DNA from: UBA6181 sp016934015
GTDB taxonomy: Bacteria > Bacillota_I > Bacilli_A > Acholeplasmatales > Acholeplasmataceae
Assembly: GCA_036584525.1 (NCBI GenBank)
Contig: JAZHDG010000086.1
Coordinates: 1 to 49,404 of the forward strand
Length of the DNA stretch: 49,404 nt
Direction: 5' to 3'
Position numbers and translations under genes: made by a program. The notes below the pieces were generated by a model, which did no database searches, was not told the origin of the DNA, and saw only the letters and a list, made by a program, of their open reading frames with translations. Shown one piece after another: positions 24,758 through 33,219 of the stretch (position 1 is the stretch's first letter; each line of letters begins with the position of its first letter).

Positions 24758-25445
24758 TCAAGAGAATAAAGATTTAATTGCAAAAACTGTTTTAATGCCT
24801 GGTGATCCACTTCGTGCAAAATATATTGCTGACACATTCTTAACTGATGTTGTGCAAATTAATTATGTGCGTAATATGTTTGGTTATACTGGATATTTTA
24901 ATAAAAAGAAAGTAACAGTCATGGGTTCCGGAATGGGAATGCCATCGATTGGTATTTATAGTTATGAGTTATTCAGATTTTACGATGTTGAAAAGATTAT
25001 CCGGATTGGTTCATGTGGCGCATATACTGATGATTTAAAGCTTTATGATGTTATTTTAGTTGAAAAAGCTTTCTCTGAATCGAGTTATGCGAAAACGATG
25101 GGTGTGTCTGCTCGTAAGTATTTATCTGCATCGAAATCACTCAATCAAAGAATTACTCGAGCTGCAGAAAAACTTGGGACTCCGCTCCATGTAACAACAG
25201 TTCACTCATCCGATGTCTTTTACCGACTAAATCCAAATGAATTTATCGATATTCATCAAACTTATGGTGCAGATGCCGTTGAGATGGAATCATTTGCTTT
25301 ATTTGCAAATGCAAAAGCACTTAATAAAAAAGCTGCATGTTTATTAACCGTTTCTGATTCACTTGTGACGCATGAGGCAACAACATCACAAGAACGTCAA
25401 GAAGCGTTTACGAAAATGATGGAAGTTGCACTACATAGTCTATAA
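24735..25445 (+). CDS. deoD: Purine-nucleoside phosphorylase, DeoD type
   Basis: 236 residues. It phosphorolyses purine (deoxy)nucleosides to free base and (deoxy)ribose-1-phosphate, as a hexamer in the cytosol. The start PTPHIDQENKDLIAKTVLMPGDPLRAKYIADTFL has the phosphate-binding GDP. MGSGMGMPSIGIYSYELF, RIGSCGAYTDDLK and AVEMESFALF (Glu contacts the ribose) are all family motifs. SD GAAAGGAT is inside deoC. The stop is TAATG with the next gene, an M16 peptidase. Confidence 0.97.
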   Translation: MYPTPHIDQENKDLIAKTVLMPGDPLRAKYIADTFLTDVVQINYVRNMFGYTGYFNKKKVTVMGSGMGMPSIGIYSYELFRFYDVEKIIRIGSCGAYTDDLKLYDVILVEKAFSESSYAKTMGVSARKYLSASKSLNQRITRAAEKLGTPLHVTTVHSSDVFYRLNPNEFIDIHQTYGADAVEMESFALFANAKALNKKAACLLTVSDSLVTHEATTSQERQEAFTKMMEVALHSL

Positions 25446-26650
25446 TGCATTTTATTGAGAATAATTTTAAGACCATTCAATTTTCAGCATTTTTTACTGC
25501 GCCTGATGATTTGAAGGTAAGAGCTTATCGTAATGTGTTGCCAAATGTATTAACAAAGACGAATGACCAGTTTAAAACTAAACTTTTATTAAATGAGCAC
25601 CTTGAGCATCTCTATGGTGCTTATTTTCGTCAAAAGATTGACAAATATGCAAATCAAACGGTTATAAGTATTACTTTAACCATTCCAGATCCTCAAATTG
25701 TGAAAGATAAACAATTATTTGATCAAGCTTTGGCATTATTCAAATCCACAATATTTGATAGAAAAAGTTTGAATGAGGATGTTTTTCATGATGAAAAACG
25801 GAATACGATTGAACTTTATGAAAGTTTAAAAGATCGAAAAAGACAATATGCGCAATTCAAGTTTTTTGAACATTTTTTTGATCATGACAATGATCGAGTC
25901 CCATTGGTAGGTAGTTTATCTGATGTTAAAAAAATGTCTTTTGATGGCTTAATGAGCTACTATGATTCTGTATTTAGCCATGATCAGATTGAAATTATCG
26001 TCAATGGTAGTTTAGATGACGATATGAAACAAAAGGTGCAAAACGCTTTTCCAATGATTAAAGAAAACACTTATCAAATCAAAACAAAAAGCCGTAGGCT
26101 TAGAGCTTTAAAGACTGTACGCGATCAAATTGAAACAAAACAAGCTATTATTATGATTGGTTACGTATTACCAGTTTTTATTAAAGAATCCTTATATGAA
26201 GCAGCGATGTTGTTTGATGCCATATTAGGTGAAACGCCAGAAAGCCGTCTTTTTCAAAAGATTCGTGAAGAGAAAGGTTTATGTTACGACGTCTCATCAT
26301 CTTATGATGGTTATAAAGGTGTCTTAATTGTGCATTCAGGTGTGAGCATTGAACAAAAAGATGAAGCACTAAAGGCGATGTTAGAATTAGTTGATGATAT
26401 GATTAAGAATCACATCACGGATGAAGAACTTGCAAGTGCAAAATCATATGTTTCACATATGTATAAGAGTAACACGGATTCACAATCGGCTTTGACAAGA
26501 AGAAAGTTTACAAGTCTCATTTTAAATGATCCATCAACGATTGATGATCGTTTAGCTAGAATTGAATTAGTGACGAAAGAAGATATAAAGAAAGTCATGG
26601 ATCTGCTTGTTTTGGATACTATTTATATGTTGGAGGAAGAACATGATTAA
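25445..26650 (+). CDS. M16 family peptidase-like protein lacking the zinc motif (YmfF type)
   Basis: 401 residues. Overall fold signs of the M16 (pitrilysin/insulinase) family: LLNEHLEHLYGAYF near the start, a middle segment FFEHFFDHDN, and in the second half RLFQKIREEKGLCYDVSSSYDGYKG, the conserved R/Y region of the C-terminal half. The zinc-binding HxxEH is absent at its usual place near the N-terminus, so it is probably the inactive partner of the next gene, which has HFFEH. Firmicutes carry such active/inactive pairs (YmfF/YmfH). The start ATG overlaps the deoD stop (TAATG); SD is weak, so it likely depends on coupling. Confidence 0.87.
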   Translation: MHFIENNFKTIQFSAFFTAPDDLKVRAYRNVLPNVLTKTNDQFKTKLLLNEHLEHLYGAYFRQKIDKYANQTVISITLTIPDPQIVKDKQLFDQALALFKSTIFDRKSLNEDVFHDEKRNTIELYESLKDRKRQYAQFKFFEHFFDHDNDRVPLVGSLSDVKKMSFDGLMSYYDSVFSHDQIEIIVNGSLDDDMKQKVQNAFPMIKENTYQIKTKSRRLRALKTVRDQIETKQAIIMIGYVLPVFIKESLYEAAMLFDAILGETPESRLFQKIREEKGLCYDVSSSYDGYKGVLIVHSGVSIEQKDEALKAMLELVDDMIKNHITDEELASAKSYVSHMYKSNTDSQSALTRRKFTSLILNDPSTIDDRLARIELVTKEDIKKVMDLLVLDTIYMLEEEHD

Positions 26651-27914
26651 AAAAACATATCCAAACTATCATGAAACGGTTTATATCTACAAATTAAAAA
26701 ACGGGATGCAAATACACGTCATGCCACAACCATCACCATTTTATTCAACATATGTTGAGTTATCAGTTCCATACGGTGCACTTGATTTAAACTATAAATT
26801 TGGGAATGAACTTGTTGAAACACCTCCTGGAACTGCACATTTTTTTGAACATAAAATATTCGCAATGCCCGATGGTGATGCTTTTTCGACTTTTTCAAGA
26901 CTAGGTGTTGAAGCGAACGCGATGACATCTTATGACCAAACATCATATCTCTTTAAGTCAACCAATCATTTTTATGAAGCACTATCTCATTTACTTAACA
27001 TGCTCGATACGCCATACTTCAATGACGAAAACATCGAAAAAGAAAAACTAATTATCGGTGAAGAATTAAAAATGTATCAAGATCATCCAATTTATTCGAT
27101 GCAAGATGAGCTCACCCAAATGCTTTACCATCATCATCCTCAAAAACATGATATTGGAGGTACTCTTGAATCGATTCAGCTAATAAATAAAAGTACTTTG
27201 GATCAGGTTTATAAGGCTTTTTATCATCCGAAAAATCGGTTAATGGTGATTGCTGGGCAAATCGATTTAGTTGAATTAAAGCATTTTATATCATCCTATG
27301 ATCAAGAAATGAAACCCTATCAAAAACCTATCACCATATATCCAAAAGAACCAAAGAAGCTTGTTTCAAAAAGTATATCAAAGAAGAAAAACATAGGGAT
27401 TAACAAACTGATGCTTGGTATTAAATTAGATCCAATTGCTGGTTCAAAAAAAGAAAAATTACGTCAAGAGCTAGCGATGTCACTTGCGATGGGATTACTT
27501 TTAGGACCTTCTTCAAAGTTTTATGAAAAGTTAAGCGATGAGAAATTGATTAATCAAAGTTTCTCAGTCAACACCAACTTTCAAAAATATGCTGAAAATA
27601 TTATTATCTATGGTGAAAGTAAACGTATCATCAAATTAAAACGAACTCTTTTAGATTTTTTAACAAAAGATTTAGAGCAAGAGATGACAGAAGAAGCGTT
27701 CACTCGTTATAAAAGAATGTATGTTGGCCAAATCATCTATACCATCAATCAATTAGAAGCTAAAGTTTATTATTATGGTAAATACTGGCATGCTGGTTTA
27801 ACACTTTTTGAAGTGATTGATATGCTCAATGAGATTACTTTAGAAGATGTTGTTTTCCAAGTTAAACGTATTAAAAAACGTTACATTGCAGATCTTGTCT
27901 ATAAAAAAGCCTAA
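26643..27914 (+). CDS. M16 family zinc peptidase (YmfH type)
   Basis: 423 residues from ATG 26643, preceded by GGAGGAAG; a longer open frame upstream overlaps the previous gene and is not used. The inverted zinc motif is HFFEH (66-70), with the distant Glu in GEELKMYQDHP about 75 residues later. The C-terminal half has the usual M16 helical domain. It probably acts with the inactive subunit encoded just upstream (8-bp overlap) as a heterodimeric processing peptidase. The substrate is unknown; candidates are signal peptides or small peptides. Confidence 0.92.
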   Translation: MIKKTYPNYHETVYIYKLKNGMQIHVMPQPSPFYSTYVELSVPYGALDLNYKFGNELVETPPGTAHFFEHKIFAMPDGDAFSTFSRLGVEANAMTSYDQTSYLFKSTNHFYEALSHLLNMLDTPYFNDENIEKEKLIIGEELKMYQDHPIYSMQDELTQMLYHHHPQKHDIGGTLESIQLINKSTLDQVYKAFYHPKNRLMVIAGQIDLVELKHFISSYDQEMKPYQKPITIYPKEPKKLVSKSISKKKNIGINKLMLGIKLDPIAGSKKEKLRQELAMSLAMGLLLGPSSKFYEKLSDEKLINQSFSVNTNFQKYAENIIIYGESKRIIKLKRTLLDFLTKDLEQEMTEEAFTRYKRMYVGQIIYTINQLEAKVYYYGKYWHAGLTLFEVIDMLNEITLEDVVFQVKRIKKRYIADLVYKKA

Positions 27915-27935
27915 ATTCTAGGTTTTTTTTATAGA
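27898..27935 (+). terminator. Terminator after the M16 pair
   Basis: TCTATAAAAAA (27898-27908) and CCTA (27910-27913) pair with TAGG (27919-27922) and TTTTTTTTATAGA (27923-27935) with one bulged G. The T run follows the stem. The 27936-28083 spacer beyond it holds nothing recognised other than the ssb SD. Confidence 0.75.
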
Positions 27936-28083
27936 ATGAAGTGAATTACTTGATAATGTCATCACTTTGATTGATATTCATCAAATCTTTTTTGATAATA
28001 ACCAATTTAATAGATTTAAATCCAGATTGGCAATTTTTTATATTGAAATCTTCATGTTAACGTTGTATCAAAAGGAGGTTTCT

Positions 28084-28443
28084 ATGTTAAATCAATTAGT
28101 ACTAGTCGGAAGATTGACACACGATCCGGAGACAAGAATTCTAGAAGACGGACGTAAGGTTTCAGATGTTACAATTGCAGTGCAGCGCTCATTCAAAAAT
28201 ATGGATGGTCAGTATGATACAGACTTTATTAAGGTGACGGTATGGGAAGGTTTAGCGCAGGCTATTGAATCTTATTGTACAAAAGGTGCGATGATTGCTG
28301 TCAAAGCACGGGTTCAATCATGGAAGTATGAATTAGATGATGAACGTAAGATGAATATGCTAGAAGTGATTGCTGAAAGAATTAGTTATTTGTCTTCAAG
28401 TAAGAAAAATGAGATGGCACATGAAGAAAGTTCAGAAAATTGA
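28084..28443 (+). CDS. Single-stranded DNA-binding protein, short form
   Basis: 119 residues from ATG 28084, preceded by the near-perfect SD AAAGGAGG. Upstream in-frame codons (from 27967) are not used. The OB fold is clear: NQLVLVGRLTHDPETRILEDGRKV, then FIKVTVWEGLAQAIESYCTKGAMIAVKARVQ and YELDDERKMNMLEVIAERISYL. It lacks the flexible Gly/Gln-rich linker and the acidic DDDIPF-like tip of the main replicative SSB and ends SSEN. In length it resembles accessory paralogues such as the competence-type SsbB. Whether another ssb exists elsewhere cannot be seen. Confidence 0.9.
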   Translation: MLNQLVLVGRLTHDPETRILEDGRKVSDVTIAVQRSFKNMDGQYDTDFIKVTVWEGLAQAIESYCTKGAMIAVKARVQSWKYELDDERKMNMLEVIAERISYLSSSKKNEMAHEESSEN

Positions 28444-28453
28444 ACTTTTTTTA

Positions 28454-28481
28454 TTGACTTTCATACTATGTAATGTATAAT
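28454..28481 (+). promoter_or_regulatory. PadR-operon promoter with overlapping operator-like dyad
   Basis: -35 TTGACT (28454-28459), 16-bp spacer, -10 TATAAT (28476-28481). An inverted repeat ATAC (28463-28466)-N8-GTAT (28475-28478) spans the spacer and -10, the same 4-8-4 layout as PadR-family operators. Confidence 0.75.
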
Positions 28482-28510
28482 ATATCGTGTAAGGATGGTT
28501 GAGGTGAAAA

Positions 28511-28813
28511 ATGAAACCACAAGTTAAAAAGGGAATCCTTGAAATATTTGTTCTAGCAGTATTATCAAAAGGTGAATCATATGGATATCAAATTATCAAT
28601 GATTTATCAGATACGATTCTCATCACGGAATCGACGCTTTATCCAATATTAAGGCGTTTATTAAACCAAGGAGAACTAGACAGCTACAATGAAATTTATC
28701 AAGGAAGAAACCGAAAATATTATCGAATAACAAAAAAAGGGAAAATCCATTTAGATGAATTTATGGAAGAATGGGAATCCGTAAAGAAAATTTACGAGAT
28801 TTTAAGAAAATAG
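28511..28813 (+). CDS. PadR family transcriptional regulator
   Basis: 100 residues: the winged helix only, plus a short dimerisation helix. LEIFVLAVLSKGESYGYQIINDL (about 9-31), STLYPILRRLLNQGELD (recognition helix region) and the wing EIYQGRNRKYYRITKKGK are diagnostic. It usually represses its own operon until a ligand or membrane stress releases it. It opens an operon with a DUF1700 membrane protein and a DUF4097 protein; its promoter carries an operator-like dyad. SD GAGGTG. Confidence 0.94.
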   Translation: MKPQVKKGILEIFVLAVLSKGESYGYQIINDLSDTILITESTLYPILRRLLNQGELDSYNEIYQGRNRKYYRITKKGKIHLDEFMEEWESVKKIYEILRK

Positions 28814-28821
28814 GTGAGATG

Positions 28822-29385
28822 ATGCAAAAGTGGTTAGAAAATTTAAAAATTGAACTTGAAAAACATTTTTATCCAGATGAAGTAAATGATATTTTAGATT
28901 ATTATGAAGAGATGATTGAAGATCGAAAACAAAGTGGTGAACTTTTAGAAGACATTTACAAAAGTTATGATCCTAAACAGATTGTGCGTGAAATGATGCC
29001 TGATGTTTTATCTAAAAGAACGAATGTTACACAAGAAGAACGTTTTAAGACGACAAAACAACTTTGGACTGCTATCGCTCAAACATCATTGAAAATTCCT
29101 TTGAGTATTGCTTATGCAGTTTCAATCTTTGTAATTATCATCCTTCTGATTTCGGTAACTGCTTCAATTCTTGGCTCATTATTTGCTTTTGTTATGTATG
29201 GTCTTGATTTATTTGAAGCTGGTTTATCAAATGCCGATAAAATTGGCATGTCAGGGATAGCTTTAGTATTACTATCAATTGTTGGGTTAATCTTAATTAA
29301 TGTTTACCGATTGATTTTGGAATTATATCGCAAAATATTAAATGTCTTTAGCCAATGGACAAAGAAAAAGGGTGAATGGTCATGA
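28822..29385 (+). CDS. DUF1700 (HAAS) membrane protein
   Basis: 187 residues from ATG 28822 (ATG 28819 is too near the SD AGGTGA, and the start at 28771 lies in padR). The N-terminal 70 residues are the HAAS/DUF1700 helical domain: WLENLKIELEKHFYPDEVNDILDYYEEMIEDRKQSGE. Two membrane helices follow (about 90-125 and 140-165), with a basic C-terminus. These proteins occur nearly always with PadR regulators and DUF4097 proteins; they may sense membrane state or partner the regulator. It overlaps the DUF4097 gene by ATGA. Confidence 0.88.
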   Translation: MQKWLENLKIELEKHFYPDEVNDILDYYEEMIEDRKQSGELLEDIYKSYDPKQIVREMMPDVLSKRTNVTQEERFKTTKQLWTAIAQTSLKIPLSIAYAVSIFVIIILLISVTASILGSLFAFVMYGLDLFEAGLSNADKIGMSGIALVLLSIVGLILINVYRLILELYRKILNVFSQWTKKKGEWS

Positions 29386-30413
29386 AATTTTTGATGAGAT
29401 TATTTGTGTTTTTACTTATTGTGGGATTCATTATGATTGGTGTCGCATTTTTAGGTGACATGGATATCAATCGCTTGACGAGCGTATTTGATCAAAGTGA
29501 AGCCTATGGTGATCCCATACATTACACAGAAAATGAATCAATTGATCATCTTGTAATAGATGTCACAGTAAAACATATCGCCGTTACATTTACTGATCTT
29601 GAAACGTTAAAAGTCACCTATTATAGTCATACAGATGATATCTGGGAAATTACAAGTGAACTGGGTGTCCTCACCATAAAACAGACTCAAAAGATAAGAC
29701 CTTTGATTGGATTTTATTTTGGTTTTGTTGATCATTCTTACACGACATTAGGACTTGAAATTCCAAAGGATTGGGTCATGGATTTTGATTTATCAACGAA
29801 CACAGGAGATATTTCATTATTTGGAACATTAGCTGATGATGTGGAATTACTAGTTGCTGGAAATGTCAAACTAGAAACGAATACAGGTCACATTGAAGTG
29901 AAGGATTTATCAGCACCAAGTATAGAATTAAAATCTGACACGGGTGATATTGCTGTATTAAACTTATTCGTTACAGATCATATGAAAATAACAAATAGTA
30001 CTGGTGTGATTCATCTCGAAGATAGTACAGGAAAAAGTGTTGATATTACAGGATCAACAGGACGTATAGAGGTAGAAAATTTACAAATATATTCACTGGA
30101 TATTGATTCTGATACAAGTCGTATTGAATTAAGAGATTCGGAAATTGAAACCTCGATAAATGTTGAAATTTCAACCGGTAAAATCATCGTTGAAAACGTA
30201 TCGGCTATTTCCTATGACTTAAGAACAGATACTGGAGACATTGAAGTTGAACTTATATCACTTGAATCAATGAAATTCGATTTAAATACGAATCTTGGGA
30301 AAATTATCGTAGACGGTGTTAATCAAGGTGATCGTCATGTGACAACGATTGGAACGATTGATTTTGTAGCTGAAACAACAACGGGTAATATTACTATCAA
30401 CGTACGGGATTAA
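29382..30413 (+). CDS. DUF4097 family beta-solenoid membrane-anchored protein
   Basis: 343 residues from ATG 29382 (AAAGGGTGA is 7 bases upstream; the earlier ATG 29376 is too close). An N-terminal hydrophobic helix (about 3-27) anchors the protein or acts as an uncleaved signal. From about residue 125 onward come roughly ten repeats of about 20 residues with a core (N/D/S)TGxI: NTGDISLF, NTGHIEVK, DTGDIAVL, STGVIHLE, STGRIEVE, DTSRIELR, STGKIIVE, DTGDIEVE, NLGKIIVD and TTGNITIN. They should form a right-handed beta solenoid outside the membrane. Adhesin-like or envelope-stress role is inferred from the family; the operon with PadR and DUF1700 supports regulated surface expression. Confidence 0.88.
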   Translation: MKFLMRLFVFLLIVGFIMIGVAFLGDMDINRLTSVFDQSEAYGDPIHYTENESIDHLVIDVTVKHIAVTFTDLETLKVTYYSHTDDIWEITSELGVLTIKQTQKIRPLIGFYFGFVDHSYTTLGLEIPKDWVMDFDLSTNTGDISLFGTLADDVELLVAGNVKLETNTGHIEVKDLSAPSIELKSDTGDIAVLNLFVTDHMKITNSTGVIHLEDSTGKSVDITGSTGRIEVENLQIYSLDIDSDTSRIELRDSEIETSINVEISTGKIIVENVSAISYDLRTDTGDIEVELISLESMKFDLNTNLGKIIVDGVNQGDRHVTTIGTIDFVAETTTGNITINVRD

Positions 30414-30432
30414 TCTCGTACGTATTTTTTTT
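30400..30432 (+). terminator. Terminator of the PadR-DUF1700-DUF4097 operon
   Basis: ACGTACGG (30400-30407) and the TCGTACGT side (to 30423) with inner GAT/ATC pairing, then a run of eight T. The stem overlaps the stop codon. Confidence 0.88.
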
Positions 30433-30467
30433 AAAAATACATCCCCCTATCGAATCATCATTTTTTA

Positions 30468-30476
30468 TGCTACAAT
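30468..30476 (+). promoter_or_regulatory. Extended -10 promoter of pepV-thyA-folA-plsC
   Basis: TGCTACAAT (TGnTACAAT) at 30468-30476, about 20 bp before the pepV start. Confidence 0.55.
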
Positions 30477-30496
30477 TAAAAAGGGAGATGGTAAAA

Positions 30497-31873
30497 ATGT
30501 CAATAAATTTTAAAGAAGAAGTCTTAAAACGTAAAGATCTATTAATTCAAGATTTACAAAAATTGATTCAAATTAATTCTGAAATGACAACTTATGATCC
30601 AAATCGTAAAGGTGCACCTTTTGGCGAAGGTACTAAAGAAGCACTTGATTTTATGATTGATTTAGGTCAAAGAGATGATTTCAAAACTGTAAATTTAGAA
30701 GGTTATGCTGGTCATATTGAATATGGAGATCAAAAAGATTTTGTCGGTATGATTGGTCATTTAGATGTTGTACCTGCTGGAAATGATTGGACGTATCCTC
30801 CTTATGGTGCTGAAATTCATGATGGTAAAATGTATGGACGTGGTACTGAAGATGATAAAGGACCAACGATTGCAGCTTATTATGCTTTAAAAATATTAAA
30901 AGAACTCAATGTTCCACTTTCAAAGCGGATTAAACTTATTTTAGGAAATGATGAAGAAACTGCATGGCGTTGTGTCAGACATTATTTTAGTGTTTATCCT
31001 GAACAACCAGTTTCTGGTTTTATTCCTGATGCTGATTTCCCACTCATTTATGCTGAAAAAGGCATCACTCGTATTTTTGTTGAAGGAAAATTTGATCTTA
31101 AAAATGTTATGAATTTAGAAGGTGGATTCAGAGATAATATGGTTCCTGATTATGCTAGTTGTGTCACTACTGATCTAAGTCTTGAATCTAGATTTAATGC
31201 TTTCTTAAAGAAAAACAATTATCCAGGTAAAGTGGTCAATGATCATGATAAGCTAACATTAAAAGTGGATGGCAAAAGCGCACATGGCTCAACTCCACAA
31301 TTTGGTGAAAATGCAATTGATCGTTTATTTGAGTTCTTGATTGAAGAAAATTTTGATAGTCAACTCGTATCGATGGTTAAAGATGTTTTAATCCATGATA
31401 TCCATGGAAGAAAGTTTAATGCCAACTACCATGATGAAGAAATGGGTGATTTAACGAATAATTTTGGTGTGATTAAAAAGATTGATGATAAGTATCAAAT
31501 CTCTTTAAATCTTCGTTATCCAAATGGTGTTAAACTCGATGATGTGATGAAAAAACTTGAAAAAGCTTGTAAACCTTATGGAGCGAAAGTGACATTGGAT
31601 AAACATCAAGAATTGCTTTACAAAGATCCAAATTCAGATTTAGTGAAAAAACTCATGAAGGTTTATCAAAAACATACAGGTGATTTAGAAACTAAACCAT
31701 TAAATATCGGTGGTGGAACATTTGCAAGAGCCATGGCAAACTCCGTAGCTTTTGGTCCTCACTTCTTAGATAAACCGACTTTTATTCACCAAAAGAATGA
31801 ATTTATTGGTATTGAAGATTTAATTCTCGCAACCATCATTTATACAGAAGCATTATACGAACTCGCAAAATAG
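30497..31873 (+). CDS. pepV: Dipeptidase PepV (M20 family)
   Basis: 458 residues from ATG 30497, with AAGGGAG upstream. Upstream in-frame starts overlap the promoter or SD. The zinc-site residues are visible: H88 and D90 in IGHLDVVPAG, the bridging Asp in GTEDDKGP (119-120), E153-E154 in NDEETA, and a C-terminal His in FGPHFLDKPTFIHQ. The usual NDEETG is NDEETA here. The lid domain (about 190-340) is normal. It cleaves a wide range of dipeptides in the cytosol, making amino acids from imported peptides. First gene of an operon with thyA, folA and plsC. Confidence 0.93.
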   Translation: MSINFKEEVLKRKDLLIQDLQKLIQINSEMTTYDPNRKGAPFGEGTKEALDFMIDLGQRDDFKTVNLEGYAGHIEYGDQKDFVGMIGHLDVVPAGNDWTYPPYGAEIHDGKMYGRGTEDDKGPTIAAYYALKILKELNVPLSKRIKLILGNDEETAWRCVRHYFSVYPEQPVSGFIPDADFPLIYAEKGITRIFVEGKFDLKNVMNLEGGFRDNMVPDYASCVTTDLSLESRFNAFLKKNNYPGKVVNDHDKLTLKVDGKSAHGSTPQFGENAIDRLFEFLIEENFDSQLVSMVKDVLIHDIHGRKFNANYHDEEMGDLTNNFGVIKKIDDKYQISLNLRYPNGVKLDDVMKKLEKACKPYGAKVTLDKHQELLYKDPNSDLVKKLMKVYQKHTGDLETKPLNIGGGTFARAMANSVAFGPHFLDKPTFIHQKNEFIGIEDLILATIIYTEALYELAK

Positions 31874-31882
31874 GAGGTTTTC

Positions 31883-32749
31883 ATGAAACCTTATTTAGAA
31901 CTTTGTCAACATGTATTAACCCATGGAAAGAAAAAGATGGATCGAACAGGAACTGGAACACTCAGTGTTTTTGGATACCAAATGCGGTATGATCTATCAG
32001 ATGGTTTTCCATTACTCACCACGAAGAAAGTTCATTTGAAATCAATTATCCATGAATTGTTATGGTTCATTAAAGGTGATACGAACATTAAGTATTTGGT
32101 AGATCATGATGTGAAAATTTGGAATGATTGGCCGTATAAAGCCTTTCAGAGCCATAAAGATTACCAAGGCGAATCCATGGCTGAATTTGTTGATAAAATC
32201 AAGCAAAACGACGAATTTGCACGTATTCATGGCGATTTAGGCCCTGTCTATGGTGCACAGTGGCGTAACTTTAATGGTGTTGATCAAATTCAATTTATTT
32301 TAGATGAATTAAAAACAAACCCTCACTCAAGACGAATGATTCTTTCAGCATGGAATCCAAGTGAAATCAAAGACATGGCATTACCCCCATGTCATACACT
32401 GATTCAATTTTATGTTGAAAATGGAGAATTATCACTCCAACTTTATCAACGAAGTGCCGATATTTTTCTAGGTGTCCCATTTAATATTGCATCGTATGCA
32501 CTTTTACTTTTAATGGTTGCTCAAGTGACTGGACTTAAGCCTAAAACATTTGTTCATACCCTTGGGGATGCTCATATTTATTTGAATCATATTGATCAAG
32601 TGAAATTACAGCTCCAAAGAACACCTAAAGAAAGACCTACCATGTGGATCAATCCAGAAGTTAAATCGTTATTTGATTTTAAATTTGAAGATTTTAAACT
32701 CGAAAATTACCACCCAGATCCAGCAATCAAAGGAGAAGTCAGCGTATGA
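31883..32749 (+). CDS. thyA: Thymidylate synthase (ThyA)
   Basis: 288 residues. It methylates dUMP to dTMP with methylene-tetrahydrofolate, producing dihydrofolate. Catalytic Cys near residue 170 in LPPCHTLIQFYV, the phosphate-binding Arg in KKMDRTGTGT (residue 21), SRRMILSAWNP and QRSADIFLGVPFNIASYA are all standard. SD GGAGG. It overlaps folA (ATGA), which regenerates tetrahydrofolate, a classic pair. Confidence 0.97.
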   Translation: MKPYLELCQHVLTHGKKKMDRTGTGTLSVFGYQMRYDLSDGFPLLTTKKVHLKSIIHELLWFIKGDTNIKYLVDHDVKIWNDWPYKAFQSHKDYQGESMAEFVDKIKQNDEFARIHGDLGPVYGAQWRNFNGVDQIQFILDELKTNPHSRRMILSAWNPSEIKDMALPPCHTLIQFYVENGELSLQLYQRSADIFLGVPFNIASYALLLLMVAQVTGLKPKTFVHTLGDAHIYLNHIDQVKLQLQRTPKERPTMWINPEVKSLFDFKFEDFKLENYHPDPAIKGEVSV

Positions 32750-33219
32750 TTAAAATGATATGGGCGATGGATGAAAACCATTTGATTGGTAAAGGTAACT
32801 TACTTCCTTGGCATTATCCAAAGGATTTAGAATATTTTAAACAGATGACTGCATCTATCCCAGTTTTGATGGGTGATATGACGTATCAGTCTTTGAAGTC
32901 TTATTATCGTAAAAAGCCTTTACCATTTCAAAAGATTTATGTTGCGAACCTTGAAGATGCAAAATATGAGGATGCAACACGCATTGAAGACATCCATCAA
33001 TTTTTAAAAGAATTTACTGAAGACATCATGGTTATCGGTGGAAAAACGATTTATCAACTTGCTTTACCTTATGCTGATAAACTCTATATTACTTACGTCT
33101 TAAAGGCTTATCAAGGTGATGTGTATTTTCCTCATTTTGATTTGAATCAGTTTAAACTCACGTGGTATAAAACGGAAGAACAACTTATATTTAGTGAATA
33201 TACGAGGATAACATCATGA
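32746..33219 (+). CDS. folA: Dihydrofolate reductase
   Basis: 157 residues. MIWAMDENHLIGKGNLLPWHYPKDLEYFK contains the Trp and catalytic Asp (D27) of the active site; VMVIGGKTIYQLALPYADKLYIT is the NADPH-binding GG motif. It reduces dihydrofolate made by ThyA. It overlaps thyA upstream and plsC downstream by 4 bp each. Confidence 0.94.
   Translation: MIKMIWAMDENHLIGKGNLLPWHYPKDLEYFKQMTASIPVLMGDMTYQSLKSYYRKKPLPFQKIYVANLEDAKYEDATRIEDIHQFLKEFTEDIMVIGGKTIYQLALPYADKLYITYVLKAYQGDVYFPHFDLNQFKLTWYKTEEQLIFSEYTRITS

Noticed and set aside
25445..26650. HLEHL near the start of the first M16 protein as a zinc motif
   Set aside because: It is HxxH, not HxxEH, and lies in the wrong place relative to the fold.
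27967..28083. N-terminal extension of the ssb frame
   Set aside because: The near-perfect SD AAAGGAGG and the OB-fold start at ATG 28084 fix the start; the extension has no homology pattern.
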